A DNA stretch of 64,000 bases from assembly GCA_030145385.1 (NCBI GenBank), contig JAQYVU010000005.1, positions 1 through 64,000 on the forward strand, given 5' to 3'. This document shows positions 41,049 to 51,096 of the stretch, piece after piece (the first letter of the stretch is position 1; each line of letters begins with the position of its first letter). Source of the DNA: Desulfococcaceae bacterium (lineage in GTDB: Bacteria > Desulfobacterota > Desulfobacteria > Desulfobacterales > Desulfosalsimonadaceae). Position numbers and translations under genes: made by a program. Under the pieces are notes generated by a model, which had not been told where the DNA came from, did no database searches, and saw nothing but the letters and a program-made list of their open reading frames with translations.

Positions 41049-42246
41049 GGCATATATCTGGATATGGCTGCCTGGTGAACATGAGCCGGTAATCTGTGGC
41101 AAGCTTCAATCCGAGATGAATATATGCAACTTTGTTTATGGCCGCAGTTATTTGGAAAGGCAGAATGCCATCGCACTTGATCCTCGTGAACTGCCGTTAC
41201 AAGACAGGGTTTTCTCTCCATCTTTTGGTGAAACGCACAGCGTTATCAGAGATGCGGCCCCTGATGCATGGGGACGCAGGGTTTTAACATATAAATCAGA
41301 AGGTCAGGCCCTTTCAGAACTTGATTACCTTCTTGCTGCAGGAAGGGACAGGATTGGCGCACTGGATGTCAGAACGGAATCATCAGGATACACAGTCACT
41401 CAACCCGACCAATCCGCATCAATAGAAGACCTGATGAATGCTTCAGAAATGGTTGAAATAGGTGAGCCTTTGCCGGAATCTCTGGGGAACGCGCTTCTCC
41501 ATGGCTCCAGCGTCGGCGGAGCCAGGCCTAAATCATTACTCACTGATGCAGACCAAAAATGGATCGCCAAATTCTCATCCACCACTGATCATTATCCGGT
41601 AATAAAAAGCGAGTATGCCGCCATGTGGTTAGCCGGGAAATGCGGCATTCAAATCCCGGATATTAAAATTGAAAAAATCCTGGGGAAAGATGTCCTGCTG
41701 GTGAAACGGTTTGACAGAGAAGGTATAAATAATCGATGGCACCGCCGTTTCATGATTAGCGGCCTGACAGCACTGCAGCTTCACGAGACAGAAGCGCCCC
41801 TGGCGTCCTATACTGAGCTGGCATCTTTTATACGCCGATCCGGCGAACATTACCCGGCCGATACGAAGCAGCTTTTCAGGAGAATGATCTTTAATATCCT
41901 CATCGGCAACACCGATGATCACGCCCGCAATCATGCTTTTTTCTGGGACGGGAATCATTATACCCTGACGCCGGCCTATGATATATGCCCCATGCTACGC
42001 GCCGGTCAGACAGCAAATCAGGCAATGGTCGTCGGTGAGAATGGAAGGGAAAGCACCATCCGCAACGCCTTAAGTCTTTCACACCTTTTTAGTATAACAG
42101 TACCGGAAGCACAAACAGTCCAGGAAGAAATCGTTCAGATCATTCAGGAAAGGTGGGATGAAGCCGCGGACTTTGCCGGTATGACAAAAAAGGAATCAGC
42201 CCTCCTTAAACGGTCAACAATCCTCTCTCCAGCCTGCTTTTATTGA
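41038..42246 (+). CDS. hipA: HipA-family serine/threonine kinase toxin
   Basis: The 402-residue kinase fold shows the Gly-rich loop GSSVGGARPK (156-165), an ATP-binding region with VLLVKRFDR (219-227), the catalytic NTDDHARNH (291-299) and Mg-binding Asp315 in LTPAYDICP. HipA toxins phosphorylate glutamyl-tRNA synthetase or related targets and slow growth. This gene belongs to a divergent branch with a long N-terminal domain (ICGKLQSEMNICNFVYGRSYLE...). It is adjacent to, but convergent with, the regulator gene 42256-45651. Confidence 0.88.
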   Translation: MTSEAYIWIWLPGEHEPVICGKLQSEMNICNFVYGRSYLERQNAIALDPRELPLQDRVFSPSFGETHSVIRDAAPDAWGRRVLTYKSEGQALSELDYLLAAGRDRIGALDVRTESSGYTVTQPDQSASIEDLMNASEMVEIGEPLPESLGNALLHGSSVGGARPKSLLTDADQKWIAKFSSTTDHYPVIKSEYAAMWLAGKCGIQIPDIKIEKILGKDVLLVKRFDREGINNRWHRRFMISGLTALQLHETEAPLASYTELASFIRRSGEHYPADTKQLFRRMIFNILIGNTDDHARNHAFFWDGNHYTLTPAYDICPMLRAGQTANQAMVVGENGRESTIRNALSLSHLFSITVPEAQTVQEEIVQIIQERWDEAADFAGMTKKESALLKRSTILSPACFY

Positions 42247-42255
42247 TTCTAAGCT

Positions 42256-45200
42256 CTACCGATAAGTCAGAATCCCGAGATTTCTGGCGTTTTCAACTGC
42301 TTCACGCCGGTTTGCGGCGTTGAGTTTCTGGTAAACGTTTTGCAGGTGTTTTTTGACGGTTTCAGGAGAAATAAACAATTTTTCTGCGATCTCCTTGTTT
42401 TGAAGCCGCTTAGATAAAAGCTCCAAAATATCAATTTCTCGATTTGTCAGCGGTTCCACCAGCGGCTGGTCATCTGTTAATGCTCGCTGCAGTGGTTTTT
42501 CCTGATCTTCAAGAGCAGTCGCCGTATTGCCCTGGTTTTCCGTGCTGAAAATTGCAAACAATTCATTGATAAAGCGAACTTCGACTTGCTTCTGGGCAAG
42601 GTTTTCAAGCAGGGTGACAATTTGCGGGCCGGTTTCGATAAACGGTTGTATAAATCCTGCCGGAGATGCCAGGGTCACTGCCTGTTCAATTAAATCAAGG
42701 GCGTTATTCTCCGCTTTTTGTTTTTGGGAAATTAAGGCCAGCAAAATAAGAATCTCAATCTGGTGACAGACATTATGATGTGACTGGTTCAGCTTTAAAT
42801 ATTGCTCAAGTTTTTCCCCTGCCGCCAGCAGGTTTGATGAAGAACCTTCAAATAACAGTGCCCTGCAATAGGTTACTGCGGGAATTTCATTCCACCAGGC
42901 CATTACCTCCGCATCCGGGAGTGAGTTGTTTTTTAACCAGTGACGGACAGTTTTTGAATTTTCCTGCATAATGGCCAATCGCGTTTGGCATGCGTCGGCA
43001 AGCAAATGATACCCCGGACCTTTGAATGATGCGACAAACTCATAAAGAAAACGCATTTCAGCATTTGCATTTTCCGATTGACCTTTTAACTGCCAGGCAA
43101 ATGAAAGCCCGGCGATCGCATCAATAGCAGCCCGTGTATGCAAAATATACCTGTCTTTTTTCACCTGCTGAAAACAATCGATGGATTCATCGATTTCATT
43201 GCGATAAAAATGAATCAGGCCTTTTAAATAAATGCCCCATATACCGGCATATGAATAATCGTTGCCAATGGCGACATCCATTAACTGATTATTGACCTGC
43301 ACGGCATCATCAAGTTCTCCTGAAATAATATACATATATACCAAAGACACGAGAATACGTGTCTTTCTTAATGAATGTATCGATTGATTATCATTAAGCA
43401 GGTCATTGAGTCTCCGGACCGCTTTTTCTTGCTGCCCCTGCATCTGGGAGGCCAGCCCGAACACCAGTTCCGCTTGTCCCCGGATTTCATGATGGGATTC
43501 CGGAATTTTATTTAAGGCACTTTGCAGGTGTTGAAAGCTGGGTTCACCGTTGCCTGAAAAATAATTACAATAGCCGCGAAAAAAATCGACCTCCCCGATC
43601 AGTGCATCATCTTCCGGACCCATCGATATTAAAGATTCAACCGTATCCATTAGCGGCAGAATTTCGAAAAATTTAAATTGATGATAAAGAACCCAGGCTT
43701 GGGCCATCAACAGTTGAGGGCGTTGTCGGACAACCGGATCGGGAAGCAATGCCAGCCAGTTCCTAAGGACAAACCATTTGTCTGCATCATGAAGCGATTG
43801 CCGGTTTTTTTCTATATAAACGGCTGCATCGTCAGTATCTCCGGACTTAACAGCATGATCAATCGCTTCTTCTATCTGGTTATTTTCAAAAAACCATTGG
43901 CTTGCCCGGGAATGAAGTTTGGCAATGTCAATTTCTGTATAGTAACGCTTTAACTGGTTTTGGAGCAAATGCTGAAACAGATGATGATACCGGAACCAGT
44001 AATTCTCTGTATCCAGATAAATAATGAAAATATTTTCTTTTTTTAAAAAATCAATAAAACGCCATCCGTCAAATTCGGGATTGACCGGCGGATCTTCTTT
44101 GACTACCAGCGCGTCACACAAGGGTGCAGAAAATTTGCCAAGAATGGATGAAGCCAGCAGATATTCCCTGATTTCCGGAGTTTGACTGATCAAAACCTCA
44201 TTAAACAGATATTCAGTGATATATTGAATGCCGCCGGTCAGTTCCGGCAAAAGACTTTCATATTCTCCTCTCTGACGGATACTGAGCACAGCCAGCCGTA
44301 AACCGGTAATCCACCCTTCTGTTTTATCCGCCCATTGTCCGGCAATTAAGGAGTCAATCGGCTTGCCAAGCTCCTGTTCAAGAAATCGAGATGTTTCCGC
44401 TATGCTAAAGCGCAAATCACGGACACGAATTTCATTCATTTGATTATTTGCGCGAAGTTTTGACAGGGGCAAAAAGGGATCACGACGGCCACAGACAACA
44501 AGGTGCAAAGTGAGAGCCGGATGACGGATCAGGCTGGCAATTAATTCATAAACCGAGGGGTCATGAATTAAATGAATGTCATCTAAAACCAGTATATATT
44601 TATCTTTTATGGCATGCAGTTCGTTTAAAAGGCTTTGGGTCAGGACATCCAGCGACGGCAAATCCGGTGCATTGCATAGACGGAAGGTTTCAGAAACCGC
44701 CGCAGGAAATATGGTTCGGACAGCCTCCAAAAAATGGATAAGAAAAACCTGTAAATCATTATCTTTTTCATCAATTGAAAACCAGGCTGAAGGCCTGTCG
44801 AAAGATTCCAAACAGCTGCCGATCAGGACACTTTTCCCATAACCGGCCGGCGCGGAAACCAATGTCAGCGGAAGATCACAATGCTGCTCAAGCTGATTTA
44901 TCAGAACGGTCCGGGCAATATACCCCGCAGGTAAAATCGGTCGCACCAGTTTTGTTTTCATCACCGTAACAGGAGACAGGTTTTTTCCTAAGTCAGTGGC
45001 CGGTTCTCCATAAAAAATAATACTTTTTGCTTTCTCAAACAGATCAGCTTCATTTTCGACGCCCAGTTTTTCCATCACTGAAAAACTCATTTCATCAAAG
45101 GCTTCTAAATTGACGCCCAGGGTATCCATGATCTGCTGGGAGGGTTTTTCGCCAGCGATTAATTGCAGATATGTCTTCTCCTTTTTAGATAATGGCTCCG

Positions 45201-45651
45201 CTCCTGCGTTTTCTGAGGTTTTCCCGGTTGCTTTGTGATATTGAGAAACCAGGACACCCGTGATCTCATCAGACAGATACATATCACCGGCAATAACCTT
45301 CTTCACTCCATTGAGCAGTTCTTCAGGGACGCTCTCTTTTAATATATATCCCACGGCACCGGCCCGTAGCATGTTTTCGACAAATCGTTTGCCGGAATGG
45401 ATTGAAAGCGCTACCACCTTTGTACTTGGAAATTCCTCAAGGATTTGACGGGTGGTTTCAATGCCGTTTAAATTCGGCATGGTAATATCCATGACAACCA
45501 CTTCCGGTTGTTTTTCACGCACCAGCTCAATCGCCACCTGTCCGTCTCCGGCTTCTCCCACAACTTTCAGCATTTTTTCCTGTTCCAGCAGCAGCTTAAG
45601 TCCTTTGCGAAAAACCGGGTGATCGTCGACCAAAAGAATTTTGCTTTTCAT
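42256..45651 (-). CDS. Response regulator fused to MalT-like STAND/TPR transcription factor
   Basis: Residue numbers count from an in-frame TTG at 45657; the preferred ATG (45651, AAGG upstream) is residue 3. A NarL-type receiver has the acidic pair D11/D12, phospho-acceptor D57 (VVVMDITMP) and K107 (YILKES). Residues about 155-215 look like a decayed LuxR helix-turn-helix. A MalT-like STAND ATPase follows (Walker A APAGYGKS at 269-276; YILVLDDIH; FSIAETSRFL). The middle is a TPR-type helical repeat domain. The C-terminus is a LuxR DNA-binding domain (LTNREIDILELLSKRLQNKEIAEKL). This merges two-component input with STAND ligand-driven oligomerisation. It lies 105 bp after the giant kinase gene. 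Confidence 0.9.
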   Translation of the reverse strand: MKSKILLVDDHPVFRKGLKLLLEQEKMLKVVGEAGDGQVAIELVREKQPEVVVMDITMPNLNGIETTRQILEEFPSTKVVALSIHSGKRFVENMLRAGAVGYILKESVPEELLNGVKKVIAGDMYLSDEITGVLVSQYHKATGKTSENAGAEPLSKKEKTYLQLIAGEKPSQQIMDTLGVNLEAFDEMSFSVMEKLGVENEADLFEKAKSIIFYGEPATDLGKNLSPVTVMKTKLVRPILPAGYIARTVLINQLEQHCDLPLTLVSAPAGYGKSVLIGSCLESFDRPSAWFSIDEKDNDLQVFLIHFLEAVRTIFPAAVSETFRLCNAPDLPSLDVLTQSLLNELHAIKDKYILVLDDIHLIHDPSVYELIASLIRHPALTLHLVVCGRRDPFLPLSKLRANNQMNEIRVRDLRFSIAETSRFLEQELGKPIDSLIAGQWADKTEGWITGLRLAVLSIRQRGEYESLLPELTGGIQYITEYLFNEVLISQTPEIREYLLASSILGKFSAPLCDALVVKEDPPVNPEFDGWRFIDFLKKENIFIIYLDTENYWFRYHHLFQHLLQNQLKRYYTEIDIAKLHSRASQWFFENNQIEEAIDHAVKSGDTDDAAVYIEKNRQSLHDADKWFVLRNWLALLPDPVVRQRPQLLMAQAWVLYHQFKFFEILPLMDTVESLISMGPEDDALIGEVDFFRGYCNYFSGNGEPSFQHLQSALNKIPESHHEIRGQAELVFGLASQMQGQQEKAVRRLNDLLNDNQSIHSLRKTRILVSLVYMYIISGELDDAVQVNNQLMDVAIGNDYSYAGIWGIYLKGLIHFYRNEIDESIDCFQQVKKDRYILHTRAAIDAIAGLSFAWQLKGQSENANAEMRFLYEFVASFKGPGYHLLADACQTRLAIMQENSKTVRHWLKNNSLPDAEVMAWWNEIPAVTYCRALLFEGSSSNLLAAGEKLEQYLKLNQSHHNVCHQIEILILLALISQKQKAENNALDLIEQAVTLASPAGFIQPFIETGPQIVTLLENLAQKQVEVRFINELFAIFSTENQGNTATALEDQEKPLQRALTDDQPLVEPLTNREIDILELLSKRLQNKEIAEKLFISPETVKKHLQNVYQKLNAANRREAVENARNLGILTYR

Positions 45652-45669
45652 AAACAAAGCCTTATTTAG

Positions 45670-45745
45670 GTTTTAAAGGCTGAACATCGAACATCAAATC
45701 AGGTGTCAGTGTTCAGGGTTCGGGTTTCAAGGGAGAAAGGATGAA
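45670..45745. repeat. TCAGGTGTCAGTGTTCAGG repeat between kinase and regulator genes
   Basis: ATCAGGTGTCAGTGTTCAGG is followed by GTTCGGGTTTCAAGG in the 105-bp gap. It belongs to the same family as the other intergenic repeats. No promoter is evident. Confidence 0.5.
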
Positions 45746-45756
45746 CAGCCTTTATC

Positions 45757-48700
45757 TTACCGTCTCGGCACCATCAGAACAGCTGTCGTTCCCTTCCCCG
45801 GTTCAGACGAAATTTCAAAAGAACCACCCAGGTCATTCATGCGTTCTTCGATGCTGAACAAACCAAAGCTATTTTCCTTATATGATTGTTCGACGGCCTC
45901 GGCTATATCATATCCAATCCCGTCATCTGTCACCATTACTTTCAGGTCTTTTTCAGTAAATTCAAACACCACCTTCAACTGGCTGGCCTTTGCATGTTTA
46001 ACCACATTGGTTAAGAGTTCGCGTATGTTCCGGAATAACAAGGCTCTTAAGTCATCATCCAGGCGTTTCTTTTCCCCTTTAACAATCAGCTCGGTTTTAA
46101 TACCATGCCGTTTTTCAATTTCTTCTTCCAGCCAGTCGGCAATGGCGTCGGTCAAACCGATTTCATTCATCAGCGGGGAACTGAGCTCAAACACCAGGTG
46201 CCGGGTATCCTGGATCGACGCCTTTAGCGTTTCAGATATTTCATTTAGAATTTCAAGACTATCCAAATCTTTGATCTTTTTTTGCACAACCGAAATCTGC
46301 ATCCGGGATAAAGCAAGCGACTGTCCCACAGAATCATGAAGGTCGGCAGCGATCCGGCGACGTTCTCTTTCTTCTGCCACTGTGAGCTGAGACACCAGTG
46401 CTTTAAGTCTTTGCTGATAATTATAAAGCTTTTGTTCTGACTGTTTTTGTTCCGTGATATCCAGGCCAAAGGATATTGTGCCCACAGAAGCGCCATCTTC
46501 CATAATTTCACTGTTTACCCATGAAATAAATCGTTCGTCTCCTTTTTTTGTAAGAATCGGGTTGTCAAAACGCTTTGGCAAACCGCCGGCAAGCAGCCGG
46601 TTGAATTCCGCATGCACTTGCGGGTATTTTTCAATGGGTGTGAATAATTCAAACCAATTTTCTCCTTCAATTTCGGAAAGTTTGTAACCGGAAATTTTTT
46701 CAGCCGCGGGATTAAAATGGGTCACCTGTCCCTTTTTATCCAGACCGATAATCATCACATTGGCTGTCTGAATCAAGTGATCGGTAAAGGAATGCATTTG
46801 TCTGATTTTTTCCTGGTCCAGCATTCGTTTGGTGATGTCCTGAGTAGTACCGAGCATCCTCACAGGTTCACCCTTATCATTACACTCAACTTTGCCAACG
46901 GCATAAATGTGTCGGATAGAACCATCGGGGCGAATAATACGATATTGATAAGGATCCCCCCCCTTGTTTTTTAACCACTCGCTGGCATGATTATTGTGAT
47001 AATCGCGATCCTCAGGATGGATCATTTCCATTAGACTGTCATAAGTCAGTGTTGTATCGGGTTCAACGCCATAAATCCGATACAGCTCGTCAGACCAGGT
47101 AATCTTGTCAGCCATTATGTCCCATGACCAATCCCCGACATGTGCCAATTTCTGAGCATTGACTAAATTTTCTTTGCTTTCCGAAAGCTCGAAAGTCCGC
47201 GCCTTGACCTTCCGGTTCAGCGTTAAGTTCCAGCCGGCAAATAATAATAATACAAACAGAACACTGCCGGAAACAATAAGACCCCACTTGAAAATATCAG
47301 CACGTCGGATGCCGTGTTCAATCCTGACCGTCTGCCACCTATTTATGATGGCTGCCTTTTCATCGGCGGTAATAGCTTCAAGCGCCTTGTCAAGGATATT
47401 TCGCAACTCAGGCCAGTCGCTCCTTATCCCCATGGCAAGGGGGTGGTCAGGTAGGCCACTCGGACAGGCCGCTTTGAGGTTCTTTAACCCAAATTTGTTA
47501 ATCAAAAAAGGAATGGAGATCATATCACCCAGGAAAGCATCCACCGTTCCCTTGGAGACAGCCCTCAGCGCCTCCTCAACAGTGTCGACAACCAAAAGGT
47601 CTATTTTTGGATTATTTTCAGAAAGATGAGCATGAATGACATAATTCCTTATTACCGCTACTTTTTTGCCGAATAGATTTTCAAGCGAGGAAAAAAATGG
47701 CGCGTCATTCCGAGTAAAAATAAACATGGACGAATTCATATAGGGTTCTGTAAACAGCATGACCTTTTCCCGTTCGGGAGTCGGCCTTATTGACGGCAAA
47801 AGACCGGGCCCTGTGCGGTTTTTAAACCCTTCCAATTCGTCAGCCCACTTATAAAGTTTGTTCTCATGTTGGAATTTGATCCCGGTAATCTCCGAGATTC
47901 TTTTGAGATAATCCAAGATAATTCCAACCACCTTGCCATCTTCCAGATAACAGTATGGCGCGTGATCTGAGAAAGTAACACGAATAGTGTGATGTTGAGC
48001 CAGCCAGGCCTGTTCTTCGGGGGTAAGCTCAATAATTTTTCTTTGTCTTGGAGGGCTCAAACCATACCATTTTTCCCGTAAAGTGTTTTTTCCACTTTCG
48101 CCAATATAAGATAACGCTTTATTAACGATTGATACGAGCTCGGGCCAATCATTTCGTATGGAGTAGACAAGATCAATCCTGTTTTCGTTGAAAACATGGA
48201 CCATTTTGATACTCTCTTTGTATATTTTGCTTAGTTGCGAGTATTTGGTTGTACCTATCACAGCAGCATCGGCCTTTCCTTCAACAACAAACTTAAAGGC
48301 CTCATCTTGAGATTCCACGTCAACAATCTGAACGCCCTTTAATTTTCCTATAAGTTTGTGGACCCAAAGATTTCCTTTTTCAACGGTGAGCTTTTTTCCT
48401 GTCAGATCAGATAGTTTTTTGATTGAGTCACCCTGGACATGCGAAACCGCAAGTCCATAATATTGACTGATGTATGATTCTGTGAAACTGAAGAATTCCG
48501 CCCTTTCATTAATGGCAGCGGACTGCGCCAGGCCGTCAATCTCTTTCTTCTTTGCCTCCTCCACAAGTTCGTGCCAACGACCATGAACCAATGATATATT
48601 AGCACCGGTGATCTCGTTGATTCTATCAATTAAATCCGGATCAAATCCTTCAATGCTCCCGTCTGATTTCACAAAAACAGCTGGCTCCCACTGGCTGTCA

Positions 48701-51096
48701 ATTCCTAAACGTATCGTTGGATGCAATGATAGCCAGGCAATTTCATCACCTGTTAACTCTAAGCTTCTTGCCCTTACCGGAATTGACACCCAGCGTGACA
48801 CAATGGCCTCAATCTCTTCTTTGGAAAAACTCGCCATTCCTTTATCAATAATAGCAGAAAATTCAGGCCAGTCAGAACGGGTGGCCATGACCGAATTCAG
48901 CGGTTCATGATAAAAAACATATTGCAGAGCTAAATTTGGAAGTTGATATTTGTTGATAAGATATAAGCTTAAGGTCGCACCGAGAAAAAATTCAGCCTGC
49001 CCGTTTTCAAGAAGTCGCAAGCCTTCTTCCGTGTCTTTTACTTTCAGTATCGTTGCATTTTTTCCTTGTTGCGCCATAATTTGCTCAGAAAAAAAGACTT
49101 TATCGATAATTGCCACCTTTTTACCGTCAAAATCAGAGGGATGATTGAAAAAAATATCCTTGCGTGCGAAAACAGCAGGATAGCTGGGAATATAACTTCC
49201 GGTTTTCAATAACCCCAACTTGTCCGCATACCCGGGATGAAGGCTTAAGATGCCGTCGATCTCTTTCCCCAGCATCTTCTCTATCACTTGAGGAATGGGG
49301 TCGATTTGAAGGCGGATCCCTGTGCCAAGGCGGCTGTTCAGTTCTTCCAAAATATCGACCATGATGCCGCGATAACTGCCATCCGGACTAACAATGACCT
49401 CTGGCTCAAAAACATCGGTATAACCGAGTGTGATGTCCGGATGCGCCTTGAGCCAGGCTTTTTCAGCATCAGTTAAGGTGATTCTTTTCGCTGAAGATCT
49501 GAAAAATTGTTTGTCTTGATCCAATACCCAGCGTTGTTCAATTTCTAACAACTCCTTGTCTGTTATGGCCTCAAACCCCTTCTCGACAAGAGAATGCAGT
49601 TGCGTATCATCTTTCAGCACACCGGCATAGAGTTTCTGTCTGAGATGAATAGATTCTGTTGAATTGAACAGCCCTGATAATCCGAGGCGATTAATCATGG
49701 CTGTTCCACTTAAATATTCAACGAGACACCCATCTATATCACCACTCAACGTAGCCCGGAGCATTTTCTCCATGCCCTCAAAAGTGATCACATCCACCGT
49801 CGGATGTTTTATTCGCAGATGTTCCTCATAATAGGAGTCTTTGATCGCACCGATTTCCTTTTTTATATAACGACCATCCTTATACGGCGCTTCTTTCCTG
49901 GTAGAATAAAAAATGTGTGAACCTGTCTCGTAAAAAGGCTGGGAATAATCGATCCAGGCTGCACGGGAATCGCTATAAAAGAGTCCGGAATGAATTTTTG
50001 CAGTACCTTTTTTCAGATTGCTTAAAGAATTGCTCCAATTGCTGGTAAGAAATGCTATTTTTTTACCGGTTTTTTCTGCCCACAGGTTCCATATGTCCAC
50101 AAAAAGACCGGCGGGCTGACCTTCAGCATTTACAAAAGAGTAAGGGGCAAAATCATTGTACATGGAAATAAATAAGGTATCATCGGTTTTTACAGTTGAT
50201 ATCGTCAGCCATTTCCGTTCCAACCCTGCGCGTTCTTCCGGAGTGATCAGGGCCATTCCTTGTTTAAGCGCGTTGACAAGATCCTTGTCTCCTTCCCGGG
50301 CAGCTATCCAGAAGTTGTTCGGATATATGGCGGTTTCCGGGATGTAAGAAAACTTGTCAACCAGACCTTTCTCTTTCAATCGATATAATGACGCGTGCAG
50401 TTCATCGATAAAAACATAGATCTCCCCTTTTTCCGCAGCATCCACCATCTGGGGAAACTCAACGTAAGAAACCATAGAGGCTTGGGGCAGGTTTTCCCGA
50501 ATATAGCCCACATAATACCCCCCCTGGACAACACCCACCCTGTACCCGGTTAAATCGTCGGGTTCATGAATATTAATTATATTTTTATGATAAAAAATAG
50601 TCCCTTGCGTCGCCGCAACATTCGCAGCGAAATCCAGATAGGTGTCCCGTTCCTCAGTATAGTTTAACGACGCATGGATATCCGCCTGATCATCACGCAT
50701 TGTCTGAAGCGTTTCACCCCATACAGCGCTTTTAAATTCAATGGGAATCCCAGTTTTTTTTGACCATAACCGTAGAAGATCAATAGAAAAACCCTGTGCT
50801 TCTCCCTTTTCATCCTCAAAGGTATAAGGCGCCATTACCACCGCATAGACAATGCGGATGGGCTTGGTTCGGTTTTGTATAAATTCAGCGGTCCGGGACT
50901 TTGATTCCTCAACAAATAGAGAGGATTCTAAATTCTTAGAAATGATTTTTGGATTAATTATTATAGGATCAGAAAAGATGATATGATCAGAAGGATTAGT
51001 ACTTTCTTTTGCCGACAAAGACATTGGCAGGAAACAGCAGATAAGAAATAATAAAAAAAATATTTTTAAACCAAAGCGCACCATTTTTTCATTCAT
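45757..51096 (-). CDS. Giant sensor histidine kinase with five periplasmic SBP_bac_3 domains
   Basis: 1779 residues. Signal/anchor 9-29. Five SBP_bac_3 domains follow at about 79-298, 305-525, 551-771, 793-1011 and 1036-1255 (each opens with a segment like ITLGYTDVFEPEVIVSPDG and ends before W(L/V/Q)-type helices). A TM helix (about 1270-1290) follows, then two PAS domains (about 1318-1425 with a PAS-3 look, and 1435-1550). The kinase is HisKA_3 type with the phospho-His in ADLHDSVGQSLA (H1587), and HATPase_c with N-box Asn near RELLTNVVKHA (1697), DDGIGYD and GLFSIEERM. It is a NarX/DegS-class kinase. The operon partner is the NarL-MalT regulator. Five ligand domains on one chain are unusual. 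Confidence 0.92.
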   Translation of the reverse strand: MNEKMVRFGLKIFFLLFLICCFLPMSLSAKESTNPSDHIIFSDPIIINPKIISKNLESSLFVEESKSRTAEFIQNRTKPIRIVYAVVMAPYTFEDEKGEAQGFSIDLLRLWSKKTGIPIEFKSAVWGETLQTMRDDQADIHASLNYTEERDTYLDFAANVAATQGTIFYHKNIINIHEPDDLTGYRVGVVQGGYYVGYIRENLPQASMVSYVEFPQMVDAAEKGEIYVFIDELHASLYRLKEKGLVDKFSYIPETAIYPNNFWIAAREGDKDLVNALKQGMALITPEERAGLERKWLTISTVKTDDTLFISMYNDFAPYSFVNAEGQPAGLFVDIWNLWAEKTGKKIAFLTSNWSNSLSNLKKGTAKIHSGLFYSDSRAAWIDYSQPFYETGSHIFYSTRKEAPYKDGRYIKKEIGAIKDSYYEEHLRIKHPTVDVITFEGMEKMLRATLSGDIDGCLVEYLSGTAMINRLGLSGLFNSTESIHLRQKLYAGVLKDDTQLHSLVEKGFEAITDKELLEIEQRWVLDQDKQFFRSSAKRITLTDAEKAWLKAHPDITLGYTDVFEPEVIVSPDGSYRGIMVDILEELNSRLGTGIRLQIDPIPQVIEKMLGKEIDGILSLHPGYADKLGLLKTGSYIPSYPAVFARKDIFFNHPSDFDGKKVAIIDKVFFSEQIMAQQGKNATILKVKDTEEGLRLLENGQAEFFLGATLSLYLINKYQLPNLALQYVFYHEPLNSVMATRSDWPEFSAIIDKGMASFSKEEIEAIVSRWVSIPVRARSLELTGDEIAWLSLHPTIRLGIDSQWEPAVFVKSDGSIEGFDPDLIDRINEITGANISLVHGRWHELVEEAKKKEIDGLAQSAAINERAEFFSFTESYISQYYGLAVSHVQGDSIKKLSDLTGKKLTVEKGNLWVHKLIGKLKGVQIVDVESQDEAFKFVVEGKADAAVIGTTKYSQLSKIYKESIKMVHVFNENRIDLVYSIRNDWPELVSIVNKALSYIGESGKNTLREKWYGLSPPRQRKIIELTPEEQAWLAQHHTIRVTFSDHAPYCYLEDGKVVGIILDYLKRISEITGIKFQHENKLYKWADELEGFKNRTGPGLLPSIRPTPEREKVMLFTEPYMNSSMFIFTRNDAPFFSSLENLFGKKVAVIRNYVIHAHLSENNPKIDLLVVDTVEEALRAVSKGTVDAFLGDMISIPFLINKFGLKNLKAACPSGLPDHPLAMGIRSDWPELRNILDKALEAITADEKAAIINRWQTVRIEHGIRRADIFKWGLIVSGSVLFVLLLFAGWNLTLNRKVKARTFELSESKENLVNAQKLAHVGDWSWDIMADKITWSDELYRIYGVEPDTTLTYDSLMEMIHPEDRDYHNNHASEWLKNKGGDPYQYRIIRPDGSIRHIYAVGKVECNDKGEPVRMLGTTQDITKRMLDQEKIRQMHSFTDHLIQTANVMIIGLDKKGQVTHFNPAAEKISGYKLSEIEGENWFELFTPIEKYPQVHAEFNRLLAGGLPKRFDNPILTKKGDERFISWVNSEIMEDGASVGTISFGLDITEQKQSEQKLYNYQQRLKALVSQLTVAEERERRRIAADLHDSVGQSLALSRMQISVVQKKIKDLDSLEILNEISETLKASIQDTRHLVFELSSPLMNEIGLTDAIADWLEEEIEKRHGIKTELIVKGEKKRLDDDLRALLFRNIRELLTNVVKHAKASQLKVVFEFTEKDLKVMVTDDGIGYDIAEAVEQSYKENSFGLFSIEERMNDLGGSFEISSEPGKGTTAVLMVPRR

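Noticed and set aside
45839-46339. Plus-strand open frame of 166 codons inside the giant kinase gene
   Set aside because: It lies antisense to conserved kinase and HATPase motifs, has a Ser/Phe-rich shadow composition, and lacks a ribosome site.
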